Source: Anarhynchus alexandrinus
Taxonomy: Eukaryota; Chordata; Aves; Charadriiformes; Charadriidae
Reading direction: 5' to 3'
NCBI GenBank assembly: GCA_008711295.1
Contig: VUYV01000008.1
Location: 186,001-250,000, forward strand
Length of the DNA stretch: 64,000 nt
Shown in pieces: positions 48,118 through 60,872 of this stretch. The notes under the pieces were generated by a model that saw only the letters and a list, made by a program, of their open reading frames with translations, did no database searches and was not told the origin of the DNA. The translations under genes and the position numbers were made by a program. The stretch's first letter is position 1, and each line of letters opens with the position of its first letter.

Positions 48118-50029
48118 CATGGAAAATTTGGAATATTTTACAGGAGGACCTAGATGATCTTGAGGACCAAGTAGGAATGGGATGAAGCAACTAAAAAGCA
48201 AGATGGTCACGAGAAGAATGACCAAGATGACCCAATTGTGCAGGGGATTTATGTTAACCTGCAGCAGCAGTCAGGGTGGCATCAATACTCTCTGTCGCTG
48301 CTAGAAATAACCTAGCTGGAGAAGAGTGTATTGTTTTGTTTATCGGGGATAAACTGGAATGAGTGAGGGAAGAATGACCAGAGAAATGGAAAGATGATCT
48401 CTTGAGGGGAAATTAAAAAAAAAAACCTTTATGAGTTTAGCTTGGCAAAGGCCTGGTGAATTAGAAAGAAAAAAAAGAAGTGCTTCCTCTGCTTGCAGGC
48501 ATCGCCCTGGGTAGTTCGTCAGCATCAGACGGAAGGAGGGGGGGGTTGTGGCCTTTACAGGGCTGGGCTCAAATTCCAGGAGATGAACAAAACCCATGCA
48601 GCTCCTGGTGCCTTCATTTTAGATGTGCTGTTCTTTAAAGAGTGAGAGTGGATACAAAGGACACTCTGTATCTGGTGTGATGTTTATAGAAAAGAGCTTT
48701 TTCAGTTTAGGGGCAACAATGATGCAAGGACACACTGAAATAGATTTACACTGAAAATTAAGAGGATGGTCTGTAATCATCAGAGGAGTGAATTCTGGAA
48801 GAGGTTTGCAGCAGAAGTAATGAACAAAAGACACAAGCTGGTTTTGAGATGGAGCTTATTTGTTTTTTTGGCAAGGACAGACCGGCGCACAATAACATGT
48901 GCAAGAATTCAAAGTACTTCCTGACCCTCTTGGGCATAATTGTACATCTACTGGTAACCAGAGATGTTTCATACTTTTTTCTTTTTTTTTTTCTGTCTTT
49001 TTTGATTTGACCACCCAAAATCCACTGAGGTAGATAAGAACTTAAATAAAGTACAAAATGTAAACTAAGGACCTCTGAATTTTCTTGTACCTTTGTGCTT
49101 TTGTTCTCCCCCTCCTTTTTCTTCTTCGCCCAATAAGAATTTTTCAATGAGTCGTGACGTATCCTGTTTACACCCCACCTACACTGGAGTTATTTAAAAG
49201 CAATTTTATTGCTGCCTTTTCTTTTTCTTCCTCCTTCCCCCTCTTAAATCAATGCTTTATAATTTATTGGCTAAAACTTGCCAGAAGCTAGTAGGACCAC
49301 ATGCTGCACTGGTAATTTCCCAGCAGCAAAGTAGCAAGCAAGAAAGACAGTAGCCATATCTTTGCTGTTTTTCTCTTGCCTTTTTTTTTTTCCCACCCCT
49401 GCATGTTCATGTTTTAATTTAGAAAACAAGAGGATTGCAAATCAACAAAAATTCCCTTGGCCCCATAAAGCACCGCTGTCTCCCTCTCCCAAACCAGGGG
49501 TGATTAATGCAGTCCTTAGGTACTAGCCAGGATGGATTTTGTTTTATATGGAAATTTTCCCTCTGGATTTTGTAGGAGCAAAGGGATGGAGGATGTTATG
49601 ATGAAAGCATGTTGAGGGAATGGAGCTCCAGGCAGGGATCACTGGGAGCGCAAAGAGATGAGTGGCAGGACAGGAGCAAGAGCCTGCACCCTGAGGGCAA
49701 AACAGAGGGTCAGAATGAGGAGGAGGAGAGGCTAGGGAGGAAGAAAAGCTAGGGTGCGGCTCTGTGGTCTGCTTAAATCAGTTTGTGATCCACTGCCACA
49801 CAAGGCGACAATCCCACCCTCTCCTCCTTCCCACCCGCTCTTGTTCACCTGGCTCTGGTGGTCCTGCAGCCCTCAGGGGACCTAGACCAGCTTTGGTGGG
49901 GAAGAGGAGAATGAGGACGGGTGCAAACTGGGGGCCGAGACATGGCTGAGAGAAAGGAGGAGGGGACAGCTGGAGCCAAAGGCAGGGTCTGTCTCGGGTA
50001 GGATGGAAACCGAGGCTGGAAGCTGGTGT

Positions 50030-51850
50030 CTTCTGGCCCCAAGAGGAAGGCTGCTGTTCCCCTGTTCTTCTTCTTCCATGTGGGCACCAATGATGCTGCC
50101 AAGGGCAACCTGGAGAATATCAAAAGTGACTGTAGAGCTCTGGGGGCGAAGGGCAGGGGCATGAGAGCATCGCAAAGATGTGGTGGGCTGGCTCACATGA
50201 CTGGGGTTTTGTGATAGGGGGACACAGGCTCTTTAGGAAGGACAGGCCAGGAAGACAAGGAGGGGAGTTGTCCTTTATGTGAGGCAGCAGCTGGAGTGCC
50301 TGGAGCTGTGCCTGGGGATGGGTGAGCAGCCAGTGAGACCTTATGGGTCAGGATTAAATAGGTAACCAGTATGGGTGACATTGTAGTGGGTGTCTGCTGT
50401 GGGCCACCTGACCAGGAAGAACAAGTAGATGAGGCTGCCTACAGACAGCTGGAAGCGACCTCGTGTTCACAGACCCTGGTCCTCATGGGGGACTTCTCCC
50501 ACCCTGATACATGCTAGTGGGACATCCCAGCAGGGTGTAAACAGTCCAGGAGGTTCCTGAACAGCATTGATAACAAATTCCTGAGCCAAGTGGTAGGGGA
50601 GCCAATGAGCAGAGGTGCTGTGCTGGACCTCACACTCACCAACGTGGAAGGGCTCCCTGGGTACACGAAGATCAAAGGCAGCCTTGGCTGCAGTGACCAT
50701 GAGATGGTAGAGTTCAGGGTCCTGGGGACAAAAATCAAGATGACAACACTGGACTTTAGGAGAGTAGACTTTGGCTTTTTTAGGGATCTGCTTGAAGCAG
50801 TCCCGTGAGATAAAGCACTGGAGGGAGGAGAAGTCCAAGAAAGGAGGTTGATATTAGAGGGCCACCTCCTTCAGGTTCAAGAGCAATCCACCCCAACAAA
50901 CAGCAAGTCATGCAAAAATGCCACGATGCCTGCATGAATGAACAAGGAGCTCTTGGCAAAACTCAGACTTTAAAAGGAAGTGTACAGAAGGTGGGAATGG
51001 GGACAAGTAACCTGGGAGGAATGTGGAGGCACTATCCGAGTATGCAGGGATGATGTAGGAAACACTACCTGGAATTGAATCTGGTGAAGGATGTCCAAGG
51101 CAACAAGAAGGGTTTTTTTTAAGTAGATAAGTAACAAAAGAAAGACTAAGGAAAATGTGGGCCTGCTGGTGAATGAGGCAGGGGACCTGCTGACACAGGA
51201 CATGGAAGAGGCTGAGATACTGAACACCTTCTTCACCTTAGTTGTTACTAGCAAGACTGGCCTTCAGGAATCTGAGGACTTGGAGACCAGGAAGAAGGTC
51301 TGGAACAAGAAGACATGTCCTTGGTGGAAGAAGATCAGGTCAGAGAATATTTAAACTGGATTTACACAAGTCCATGGGTGCTGGAGTGAGGTGACTCTTG
51401 GTAGTCTTTGAATGATTATGGTGATTAGGAGAGGTACCTGTGGACTGGAGAAAAGCAAATGTCACTCCTATCTTTGAAAAGGGACGAGAAGGAGGATCCA
51501 GGGCAGTACAGGCTGCTCAGCTTCACCTTGTTCCCTGGGGAGGTGATGAAGCTTGCTGAAAGGTGACCAAGCTGATAACCTTCTATGCTGAAAGGATTGC
51601 CTTGGTAGATGAGGAGAGAGCAGTGGATATTGTCTACCTTGACTTAAGTAAGGCTTTTGATGCTGCCTTCCATAGCATCCTTATAGAGAAGTTGATGAAG
51701 TATGGGCGGGATGAGCAGACAGTGAGGTGGATTGAAAACTGGCTGAATGGTCGGGTACAGAGGGTGGTGATCAGTGGTGCGAAGTCTAGTTGGATGCCAC
51801 TAACTAGTGATATACCCCAGGGATCAGTACTGGGTGCAGTACTATTCAGT
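50030..51850 (+). mobile_element. CR1 LINE, long copy, part 1 (ORF1 end, endonuclease, RT start)
   Basis: At 50060-50210 the frame reads FFFHVGTNDAAKGNLENIKS, matching the esterase-like domain of CR1 ORF1, where GTND is the SGNH block III motif. At 50380-50808 come ORF2 endonuclease remnants: LVLMGDFSHPDTCW, then GAVLDLTLTNVEG and GSLGCSDHEMVEFRV. At 51563-51850 the RT begins with VYLDLSKAFDAAFHSIL (motif A) and IPQGSVLGAVLF (motif B). Frameshifts and stops separate these parts, so it is not active. The upstream edge is uncertain and may extend to about 49800. Confidence 0.88.
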
Positions 51851-51990
51851 ATCACAGAATGACAGAATGGTCAGGATCGGAAGGGACCTCTGGAGATTAT
51901 TTAGTCCAACCTCCCCCCACCAGAGCAGGGTCACCTACAGCAAGTTGCACAGGACGGCATACAGGCAGGTTTTGAATGTCTCCAGAGTGG
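51851..51990 (-). mobile_element. CR1 3' tail nested in the long CR1's RT
   Basis: The + strand reads ATCACAGAATGACAGAATGG, the reverse of a CR1 end, and then 140 bp of antisense CR1 3' UTR to TCCAGAGTGG. Host RT resumes with GATCTGGATGATGGGCC. A few host bases between motif B and the FADD region appear to be missing. Confidence 0.88.
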
Positions 51991-52878
51991 GTGATCTGGA
52001 TGATGGGCCAGAGTGTACCCCCAGTGAGTTTGCTGATGACACGAAACTGGGAGGATTGGCTGATAAGACTGAGGGTCATGCTGACACCCAGAGTGACCTT
52101 GGCAGGCTGGAGAAATGGGCCAACAGGAACCTCATAAAGTTTAACAAGGAGAAGTTCAATGTCCTTCCCATGGGGACGAACAACTCCATGCACCAATATA
52201 TGCTGGGGGCCACCCTGCTGGAAAGCAGGTCTGCAGAAAAGGGGTCCTGGTGGACCATGAGCCAGCAATGTGTCCGTGCTGCAAGGAAAACCTAGCAGCA
52301 TTAGGAGGAGTGTTGCCAGCAGGTCAAGGGAGGTTATCCTTCCCCTCTACTCAGCACTGGTGAGGCCACAGCTGGAGAGCTGTGTCCATTGCTGGGTTCC
52401 CCAGTACAAGAGAGACATGGACATACTGGAGAGAGTCCAGCAAAGGGACACAAAGATGAAGAAGGAGCTGGACCACCTTGCATGGGAAGAGAAGCTGAGA
52501 GAGCTGGCACTGTTCATCCTGGAGAAGACAAAGCACAGGGGTATCTTATCAATGTGTATCAACAAGTGATGGGGACAGTAAAGAAGATGGAGCCAGGCTC
52601 TTTCCAGTGGTGCTTAGTGCCAGGACCAGAGGCAATGGGCACAAACAGAAACACAGGATGTTCCCTCTGAACATAAGGAAGCACTTTTTTGCTGTAGGGT
52701 TGACTGAGTGCTGGCACAGGTTGCCCAAGGAGGTTGTGGAGTCTTCATCCTTGGAGGTGTTCAAAAGCTGTCTGGACATGGTCCTGGGCAACTGACTCTA
52801 GGTGGTCCTGCTTGAGCAGGGAGGGTTGGACCAGATGACCTCTGGGGGTCCTTTCCAAACTCAGCCATTCTGTGACTG
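51991..52878 (+). mobile_element. CR1 LINE, long copy, part 2 (RT motif C to 3' end)
   Basis: Resumes at DLDDGPECTPSEFADDTKLG, where the FADD catalytic box (motif C) is intact. It then reads KWANRNLIKFNKEK, the thumb/C-terminal region ([17 protein letters not shown], 52440-52560), and the 3' UTR, ending CTCAGCCATTCTGTGAC. With part 1 the element is about 2.85 kb including the insertion. Confidence 0.92.
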
Positions 52879-53463
52879 CTCCTTGGGTGGAAAGCACTCA
52901 TTAGATTGGTATAAACCAGTCATGAAATCCCAGGAAACAAGAACCCACTGGTAATGATGGGGCCTGAGAGAGGCTGTTGGAAGGGGTGAGTGGAGGAGTT
53001 TACTGTGTATCTTCCTTCTGGAGTGGGAGCTGAAATTTTTTAGTTGGGATTAGCAAATAAATGATTGGTCAAATAAGAAGGGAATGGGTGAAAAAGCAAA
53101 GTGATTGGTGGAGATCATAGCAAGAATGGCATTTGAAAAGCTGTGGTAGTCTTTGATGGGATGTAAGGCACAAAGAAGTGCAAGGTGGGAAGAAAGAGGC
53201 AGAGTTGGGAGGCTGTGAGATGGGCATCACCACTGAGAGATGGGCAGAAATCAGCCCTGCAGGGTGGAGGCAGGAGCAGAGGGCTTTAACGTTGCCATCG
53301 TAGGAAAGGAGAGGGGACATATGCCATGTAGCCTTATGGATTATACTGGCGACTTGAAAGTGGGGATGTGAAAACTCAGTGTAATCCAGTAAGTGATCAT
53401 TTTTGCAACTGGGAGTTCACATTTCAGGTTGCAATGCAAGAGGCAGAGCGGTTCATCGTTGGT

Positions 53464-54525
53464 TGTGGTGGGCTGACCTTGGTTGGCCACTAGGTGCCCA
53501 CCCAGCCGGTCTGTCACTCCCCCTTCTCAATAGGTCCAGGGGAGAAAATATGACAAAAAGCTTGTGGGTTGAGACAAGGACAGGGAGATCACTTACAAAT
53601 TACTATCACAGGCAAAACAGACTTGACTAGGGGAAATTAATTTAATTTATTGCCAATTAATTGTAGCAGAGTAGGATAGTGAGAAAATGAAAGTTATAAA
53701 CAGCTTCCCCCTACCCATTCCTTCTTCCCAGGCTCATCTTCACTCCTGACTCTTCTACCTCCTCCCCCCAAGTGGCGCTGGCGGAGAATGGGGGCTGTGG
53801 TGGAGAATGGGGCTGTGGTCAGTTTATAACACTTCATCTCTGCCACTCCTTCCTCCTCATGTTCTTCTCCTGCTCCAGTGTGGTGTCCCTCGCACAGGAG
53901 ACAGTCCTTCATGAACAGCTCCATTGTGGGTCTTTCCCATGGGCTGCAGTTCTTCACGAACTGCTCCAGCGTGGGTCCTTTCCATGGGGTGCAGTCCTTC
54001 AGGAACGGACTGCTCCAGCGTGGGTACACCACAGGGTCACAAATCCTGCCACAAAACTTGCTCCTCTGTGGGCTTCTCTCTACAGGCTGCAGCTCCTACC
54101 AGGAGCCTGCTCCAGCGTGGGCTCTCCATGGGCTGCAGCTTCCTTCAGGGCACATCTGCTGTGGTCCTCCATGGGTTAGAGAGGGACAACCTGCATCACC
54201 ATGGTATTCATGATGGTCTGTAGGGGAATCTCTGCTCTGCCGCCTGGAGCACCTCCTCCTCCTCCACCAACCTTGGTGTCTGCAGGGCTGTTTCTCTCAC
54301 ATCTTCTTGTTCCTCTCTCCTAGCTGTTGCACCGGATTTTTTACCCCTTCTTAAATATATTACCACAGAGGCGCTACCGCCATCGCTGATGGGCTCAGCC
54401 TTGGCCAGGTCCATCTTGGAGCCAGCTGGAGCTGGCTCTGGCTGACATGGGGGCAGCTTCTGGTGACTTCTCACAGAGGCCACCCCTGCAGCCCCCCACT
54501 ACCAAAACCTTGCCATGTAAACCCA
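53464..54525 (-). mobile_element. ERVL-like avian LTR, about 1.06 kb
   Basis: Read on the - strand it begins TGGGTTTACATGGCAAGG and ends GTCAGCCCACCACA. Inside is a set of imperfect repeats of about 40-45 bp, around CTCCAGCGTGGG...CCATGGG(C/G)TGCAG (53880-54180), as in known avian ERVL LTRs. Open frames of 90-135 codons across it follow these repeats and are not genes. No target-site duplication is obvious, and the ends are set within a few bases. Confidence 0.85.
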
Positions 54526-57469
54526 ATATAGTGGGTCAGGAGAAAAGATGTGGAAACTGAAATTCTTGAAATTATGGCTGAGATCATAAAGAGAAAAGAG
54601 GTACAGACGGAGAAATTTCAGAATTAAGCTTATTTGAAGCAACATTGTCTAAGATCTGTGATGCCAGTGTTTTATTCCATTGCAATTCCACTTTGTTTCC
54701 TGAAACTGTCAAGTTTCTAGGTCTACACTGATGCTTTAACCAGGGATTTTTCCACATACACAAAAATGTATTTTGTGTTTATTGAACAGACTTATTTCCA
54801 GGGAATAAGGTTTTAGTCAAATGCCTTATTTTATTGAGGCTTGAGCACCCTGGTGTCTTGTGACGATATAGATGTGTGTGTAGGAGTCAGTCTTGGTGAA
54901 GGTCTGAGGAGGACGCTGGGTTTGGGAGCGCTGGGCAGTGAGCAAGGTGCGGGAATACAAATGAGAGCGAACAAGGTCGAAAGGAGGAGGTGGGATGCAA
55001 GGATGAGGCTGAGGACGAATAGACAAGATGGGGAGTAAGCTGGAGGTAGCAGAAGAGAGGATGGATGGGAGAAGTTTTGGACTGAAGGGTGTCTTGTGGT
55101 CATGTCCTTTAGGCTGAAGGCCAGGCAGATGCCCTCAGTGGCATTGGCTCCTCAGGCTGACATCTTAAAATAGGCAACTAGAGCCAAGGAAGTAAAAATA
55201 CCTTTGCTGTGCTTGGGCATGACAATGTAAGAGTGTATAACAGTTAATTAGGATCTACTTGACCTGTATTCTGTCACTGAAACTTGAACGCTCTGGTTTT
55301 AGGGTGTCCGTTGGGTTCCAGATTTTTCTTCTTCAAATTAATAATCTTGAGTTTCTGTTGTAGGGTTTTTTTCATCTGTAAACTGAACATGCTAATGCAA
55401 TGATACCTATTCATTTGAAGAGAGCCTGGGCAGCAGCAGAGTTTAGTTATCACGACAGCGAAAGAAATTCTCTGCTCGCCGCTTCTTCTCACATTGGTAA
55501 AATTTTGTGTAGCAGCGTTGTAACCTGGATGGTTGAAATAAACCAAGTCAAAAATAATTCTCCAAGGGTCTGGACCTTGACTGTAGCGTGGCCCCACAAA
55601 CGGTTGTACCGGTGGGGAGGTGGGGAAGGGGAGCAGAGTTGCAGAGATGAAGGTGTTGGGACCAGCTGTGACTGCCAGAGCCAGCACATCATGCTGCTGC
55701 ACACTGGAGCATCGACGCTGAAGGGTGCAGGTTGCTGGCATTTATCCCAGTGAGGCAGTTAGTGAAAGCTAATGTGAAGCTAAAGGTTAACTTTAAGTAG
55801 TAATTCACCACTAATTTCTTTTTTTTAATAGCAGAAGCATCCTGCTAATCTCTAACTGCCTGCGATCCCTCGGCTGCAGAAGTATCAGCTGTCCCTGCAG
55901 CTCTGCCTAAAGTAGAAAAATTAAAGCTCATGAAAGGTTGGATTTGGGAAGAACTGGGGCTTTGGGGCACCGCTCGTGGGGGATTTTTGGTTTGAATATG
56001 TAAAGGACCAAGCGCTCTTTAAAACATTTGCATTCCAAAACCGTAATTTCTGTTCCCCTCTAACTGTTTCACTCTGAGTCCTTAGTAATTGATTTTTTTT
56101 TTTAATGTAAAGGTCATTAGGTTTATGAGTCTTTTCCTCTTCCATAGCCCTGAGCCTATGCCTTAGGGTCGGTTCAGCCCCGTTTTTTTAGCTGAAGCTA
56201 CATGCTGATCATAGCAAGGAGGGCCCTGGTAGTTTGGGGGAATCTCTTAGATAGACGTGAACTTCATCAACATCACTTAACTCTATAACAGCAAAGGGGC
56301 TCTAAAACCGATGTAAAGTTTCTTTGCTTGTGCTGAAGCCAGTTCCCTTTCTGCTTGTGCATTGGGAGTAAGTGAAACCAAAGAGTTTTGTGCCCCGAGT
56401 TCATCTTTCAGTGGTACATTGATGGGGATCCTGTCCTTGCTGCTCACGGGCTTTACCTGGGCGAGAAAATTGGCTGCAGGAATTTTGCAGTGACGCCTGC
56501 GTGCGAGAAGATGGGAGCTTGCCCTGACTCTGATCCGGGGTGCTAGAAGAAAACATGCTCACGATCAATGGATCAAATTTGACGCCAAGTTGTGTTGTCA
56601 ATCCTTTCAATGAATCAGAAAGGTTAATGGTGCCGCCTCTACGCAGGCACTTTCCAGAGCAAAACTGAATGTTAACTATAAATTTCCTGATTTGCAAACA
56701 TCTCTGTGGCCACAGGGTTGGGTTTAATAGATGAACTTTTTTTGAGCGGTATGTTTTTTCAACCTTTAGTCTACTTCAGTGAGTATTTTATTTTTTTTTC
56801 CCCCTTCTGAAGAAGCTAATAAGTAAAAATGGGAATAAAATCAAGTATTCTGAAACAGCTGAGGTTCTGAGTGTTTTTGTGTGTGTGAATGTGACTTCTG
56901 GAAGAAAAGTCCAAATGAAATGTGGCAGGCAAGCCGAAATTAAAGAAAACTTGTAATAAATAACTCTTGATTAAAGTGTAGGTTATGGGAGTATATGAAA
57001 AACACAGACGTTACACAACTCAAAATCATATCCTAGTAACATGCTTTAGAAATAACTGACTAATGAATGTCTCAAATTGCTGCCAGACTTCTTTGAAAAG
57101 TCATGGAAAACTAGGAGAGTGATAAAAATGTGACATCTGGAACCAAGTTACAATTTCTCATACAAAGCAGAAGAGTTGCAAAAGAAAAAGCTGCTCCGTC
57201 TCTGAGATGAAGCTTTCGGTGGGGGAGTCCACGCGTGGCTGCCCATTTGCTCCTGACAAATGCAGCAGCTCCTGGCGTAAAATGGACAAGCGGACCCTCC
57301 TGTGATACCCCTGGGCAGGATTTTGGCCCTCACATCTACAGGTGTTATAAAAAGGATGAAGCATGAGCATAAAGATGCCAGTTATAATTTTTTCCCTCCA
57401 CTGAACCTTTTTCAGCTCTACTGTATTCCTTGGTTGATTCAATGGAAAAATACACTCTGCCATTTTATT

Positions 57470-57975
57470 ACCCGGTCACTCAGTGCTGTATGGTCTTTTT
57501 GCAGTTCTTTGTGGTCAGCCTTTATCTGTAAAATGCTGAGTTACTGGGTTATGATCATCCATCTTTGCCGTTTCACTGCTCATTTCCATTTCCCAGTTAC
57601 TTTGAGACTATTTTGAAGAGCCCAAATCCCAGCAGAACTTCCTGGGGTCCTTCCTCCATCAAAGAACTGACTGTTTATTCCTTTCTTCTAACCACTTGTT
57701 TATCCGTGCAAAACCCTTCCTCTTTTATGCCGTGGCAGCTTAGTTTCCTTAAAACCTTTTAGTGAAGGGTGTTGCAAAACTGTTTTGGAAACCCAGGTAG
57801 CCTGACCCATCTGCAGGTCAGATCCTCCTTACCCATGTGGTTGTTGACTCCTCTGGTGAGCTCGGATGGGTTTGAGAAGCAGGAAGGGAGAAGCTGCGTT
57901 GACTTTTCCCAATTAGAGAAGTAATGCTGGTTAAAGATGACGGTTTTCCTTATTCTTACTAATTTGTCCTTGTGA
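57470..57975. mobile_element. Ancient CR1/L3-like LINE relic
   Basis: The text runs in the order of an old amniote CR1/L3 repeat: CCAAATCCCAGCAG, a GACTGTTTATTCCT block, AACCACTTGTTTATCC, CCTCTTTTATGCCGTGG, GCTTAGTTTCCTTAA, GTTTTGGAAACCCAGGTAG, then ACCCATGTGGTTGTTGACTC and a GAAGTAATGCTGG end. Divergence is high and the strand is not assigned. The call rests on recalled consensus wording. Confidence 0.5.
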
Positions 57976-60693
57976 CTCATCGCTCTTCATTTTGTCTGTT
58001 TACTCCCTAACTTCTTGTCTCTTCCACAAGACGATCCGAACTCCAAGGCTGGGGCTGGTTTTTCTGTACCCTCTCCTGCAGAGCGTGGTGTCAGCGTGGG
58101 AATCCTTCCAGCTTCTTCCCTGGCGTCTGCAGCTGCAATAAATTCATTTAGCCTTATCCTCGCCGAGTCTTGCTTTTTATTCCCATATCGTGTGTACGCA
58201 CTCGCTGGCAGGCTTCCTGCTCTCGTGGAGCCCAAAGAAGATAACCACTAGCTTCGATGCCTCTTGCTAGCCTTCCCCCGAACTTTTTTTGCCCTACGTT
58301 AGCATATTTTTGATCCTCGCTGAGCCTTTCACATAACAAGGGAGGTGATGGGAGCTCGCTGCTCCTCTGACGTAGATTACACATCCTCAAGCAGCAGCAC
58401 CTGGGCAGGGAGCCCGTTAAATATTGGGCAATTTTTGGCATATTTTACATCCAGCACAAGCACACACAGCAGTGAAAATTCAGGTTTTTAATGCGGGCTG
58501 CTTGCCAGGGTGCCTTTGGGGGCAGTGGGTATGGCATGCTGGGGAGAAAGAGGTGAGCCACAAACTGTGTCTTTGCTGCCTTAAAATCGAAACTAAATTG
58601 GCTTTGACAAGGCAGGATCTGGGGAGAAAATGTTTCTTGCTAAATTTCAACGGTGAAGATACTTTCAACTTGTGGTTGTGCTGCTGCTTTAAATATTAAG
58701 CCGGTTGAATCCGAGAGGAGTCCTTTTTTAACACCACCAAAAAAGTTAAAATTCCCATTGCAAATCAAAACCCCGTTAGAAAATAATGCCATAAAAGACA
58801 ATAAAACTGGCCTGAGCATTAATTTCTTCTTGTAGCTCTTATTTGGAGATTTGAGAGAGCTTTGGCGAATTTACGGTCCTGCTCAGTTCCTCACAGAGAG
58901 GTCCTCGGGGCATTTCTATTTCTCATTTTCCCATTCCTATTTACATTTCATGGGATCGGACCATGGCTCAGTAGTGCCGTTGTTCTGTGCTGAAATTAGG
59001 GGGCTTCTCCAGCATTTGGCTGAAATACTCTTTGAGTTTATTTGAATTGCATTTGGGTGCATGCATGGGTCCCACAATATGGTTTCTTCCACCCGTTTCT
59101 CTCTTTCCTGGGGAAACCTTCTCTCCTCTAAATTTAAGTTGCAACATGTCTCAAATCGTGTGTCTGAGACTTTTGATGTGTTTGGCAATTTCTGCAGTTT
59201 CCTCCTTCAAGAGCCTAATTTTTTATTCCCCTCCCCCACTCCGCCCCAAACCTTTTCAGATTTGTCATAGCTTTGCATTTTACTATAAATGATGTTTTCT
59301 GTTACCCGCCATGTTTTTGACAATTCCTTGATGGACATTACATACTGGAGCATCACAGAGATGCTGCATGGAGTAGCAATGGTCTAGAAAATGAAGTTGT
59401 CCCTTGATTTTATTTTACTTTTTTTGTCAGATTTAGGGGCTTCTGTCCCAGGTTTCTACTCTGGTTTCCAGCAGTGAAGTCTGCGGGACTTGGTTTGGTC
59501 CATCTGTGCGGGCACAGGCTACATTAAAAGCTTTGTTTGACCATGTAGAAATACCCTCTGGTAAAACTTCTCACCACCTGTGATCTAATGAGCCCCGTAA
59601 CCTTCTTTACCCATGGCGGAAAAAATGCTGTAGTTAGTTAAACTACCTGATTTGATAATCCCTAATTATCTGCTTGCTGTAGTTCATTCTTAAGCTAGAG
59701 TTAGGAGCAGAGGAGTAATTTTGCATGGGTTTATTAATGATAGAAGAGAGTTTCAGCTCCTAGAGGGCTCAGAGCTGGAGGGCTGGTGTCTACTCCAGCA
59801 CTGCTGCCGCTCAGGCATCAGGTAATGTGCATCCTGCAGAGGATGAGCCGCTGCTCCTGTGCTTTGAAGGAATACAGAAGAGTCAAGACACCTGTGAAAG
59901 GCAGCAGAGGTTTGACAGCTGTTGAAACTGGGACGATATAGCCACATAAAAAAACTTTACATGTCAAGTAAATGATGTTTCTTCTGCAAAGCGGTATTGA
60001 TAGTAAGTGTCGCCCTTCTAAGGGTAGGAGGAAAAAAATGGATTTAATAAAGGATGTAGAAATAGGAAGAGAAAGAGTCTTTGCATCATTTCTAGTTATC
60101 AAGAAGTTTCTATAAGGGTATCATAGCACACGTGGTTTGTGGTCTTTGAAAGTTCAGATTTCATCTGGTCCAAAGAAATTTTGCAAGAGACACAACGGTG
60201 GGTTTGGTGGGGAAGGCTGCTGCATGTCAGGACTGCACTGCATTCAGCAGTAAGGGTTGCAAGTTGGGGTATAATGGAGTTTTCCTGCTTTTTTGGGGGT
60301 GATTTTGGTGCGGGGTGGGGGCTTGTTGAGAAAAGTGCTTTTCTTCTCAAGTGCCTTAATGCTGAAATGAAAGCAGTGACCAAGCAGAAGATCTTCAGAT
60401 CTAAGAGGTGAAAGATTTTGTTTGCCTTTTTTAGGGGGAAAACAAGGAAATAAACCACAGAGGACATGGTTTAAGAATGGATACCGTCATCAGGAATGGC
60501 TAATTGTGGAAGTCATTAGGGTTGTTGTGGAAAAAGATGATAAGGACGTTAGCTGAAGAGCTTTGTAGAGTTAATGCTAATGCTAGAGGAATGTGTTGGA
60601 GCTTCCTCTAAACATAAAAGTTTTCTAGGGTGAATTAGGGGGGAAAAAAGGCAAATAGAGTATAACTAACTGTTGTAACCTTTCTTTCATCAG
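57976..60693. other. Intron tail with no recognised feature
   Basis: No repeat family, RNA or exon is seen before the acceptor of ZNF592 exon 2. Short open frames on both strands lack motifs. Confidence 0.4.
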
Positions 60694-60872
60694 ACGTGTC
60701 AAGTGTGTCAGATGATGCTGCCCAACCAGTGCAGTTACTGCGCTCACCAGAGGATCCACGCTCACAAGTCTCCGTACTGCTGCCCGGAGTGCGGAGCTGT
60801 CTGCCGCTCTGCCTATTTCCAAACTCATGTCAAGGAGAACTGCCTGCATTACTCCCGCAAAGTCGGATTCAG
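60694..60872 (+). CDS. ZNF592: ZNF592 second coding exon (59 codons + 2 nt)
   Basis: After TTTCTTTCATCAG the exon starts in phase 0, matching the previous donor. The joined protein continues [20 protein letters not shown], the family finger with C774/C777 and H790/H794. A second finger follows with C802/C805 and H817/H824 ([20 protein letters not shown]). It ends KVGF plus AG at an AG/GTTTGT donor (GT at 60873). The next residue, Arg, is split across the junction. The remaining fingers and C-terminus are in later exons outside the window. Sequence past 60872 in the same frame is intron. Confidence 0.96.

Larger units (their letters stand above)
42368..60693 (+). other. ZNF592: Large ZNF592 intron (18.3 kb)
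   Basis: Bounded by GTAAGT (42368) and TTTCTTTCATCAG (AG 60692-60693), phase 0 on both sides. It contains CR1 copies, one LTR and an ancient LINE relic, listed separately. The stretches 42368-44611, 45075-47707, 48118-50029 and 54526-57469 show no gene, RNA or repeat that I recognise. Short T- and A-runs occur at 45382-45394, 48414-48424 and 48976-48990. Confidence 0.85.

Noticed and set aside
53694..54223. Overlapping frames of 99-135 codons
   Set aside because: They follow the internal repeats of an ERVL-like LTR. No retroviral or host protein is recognised.
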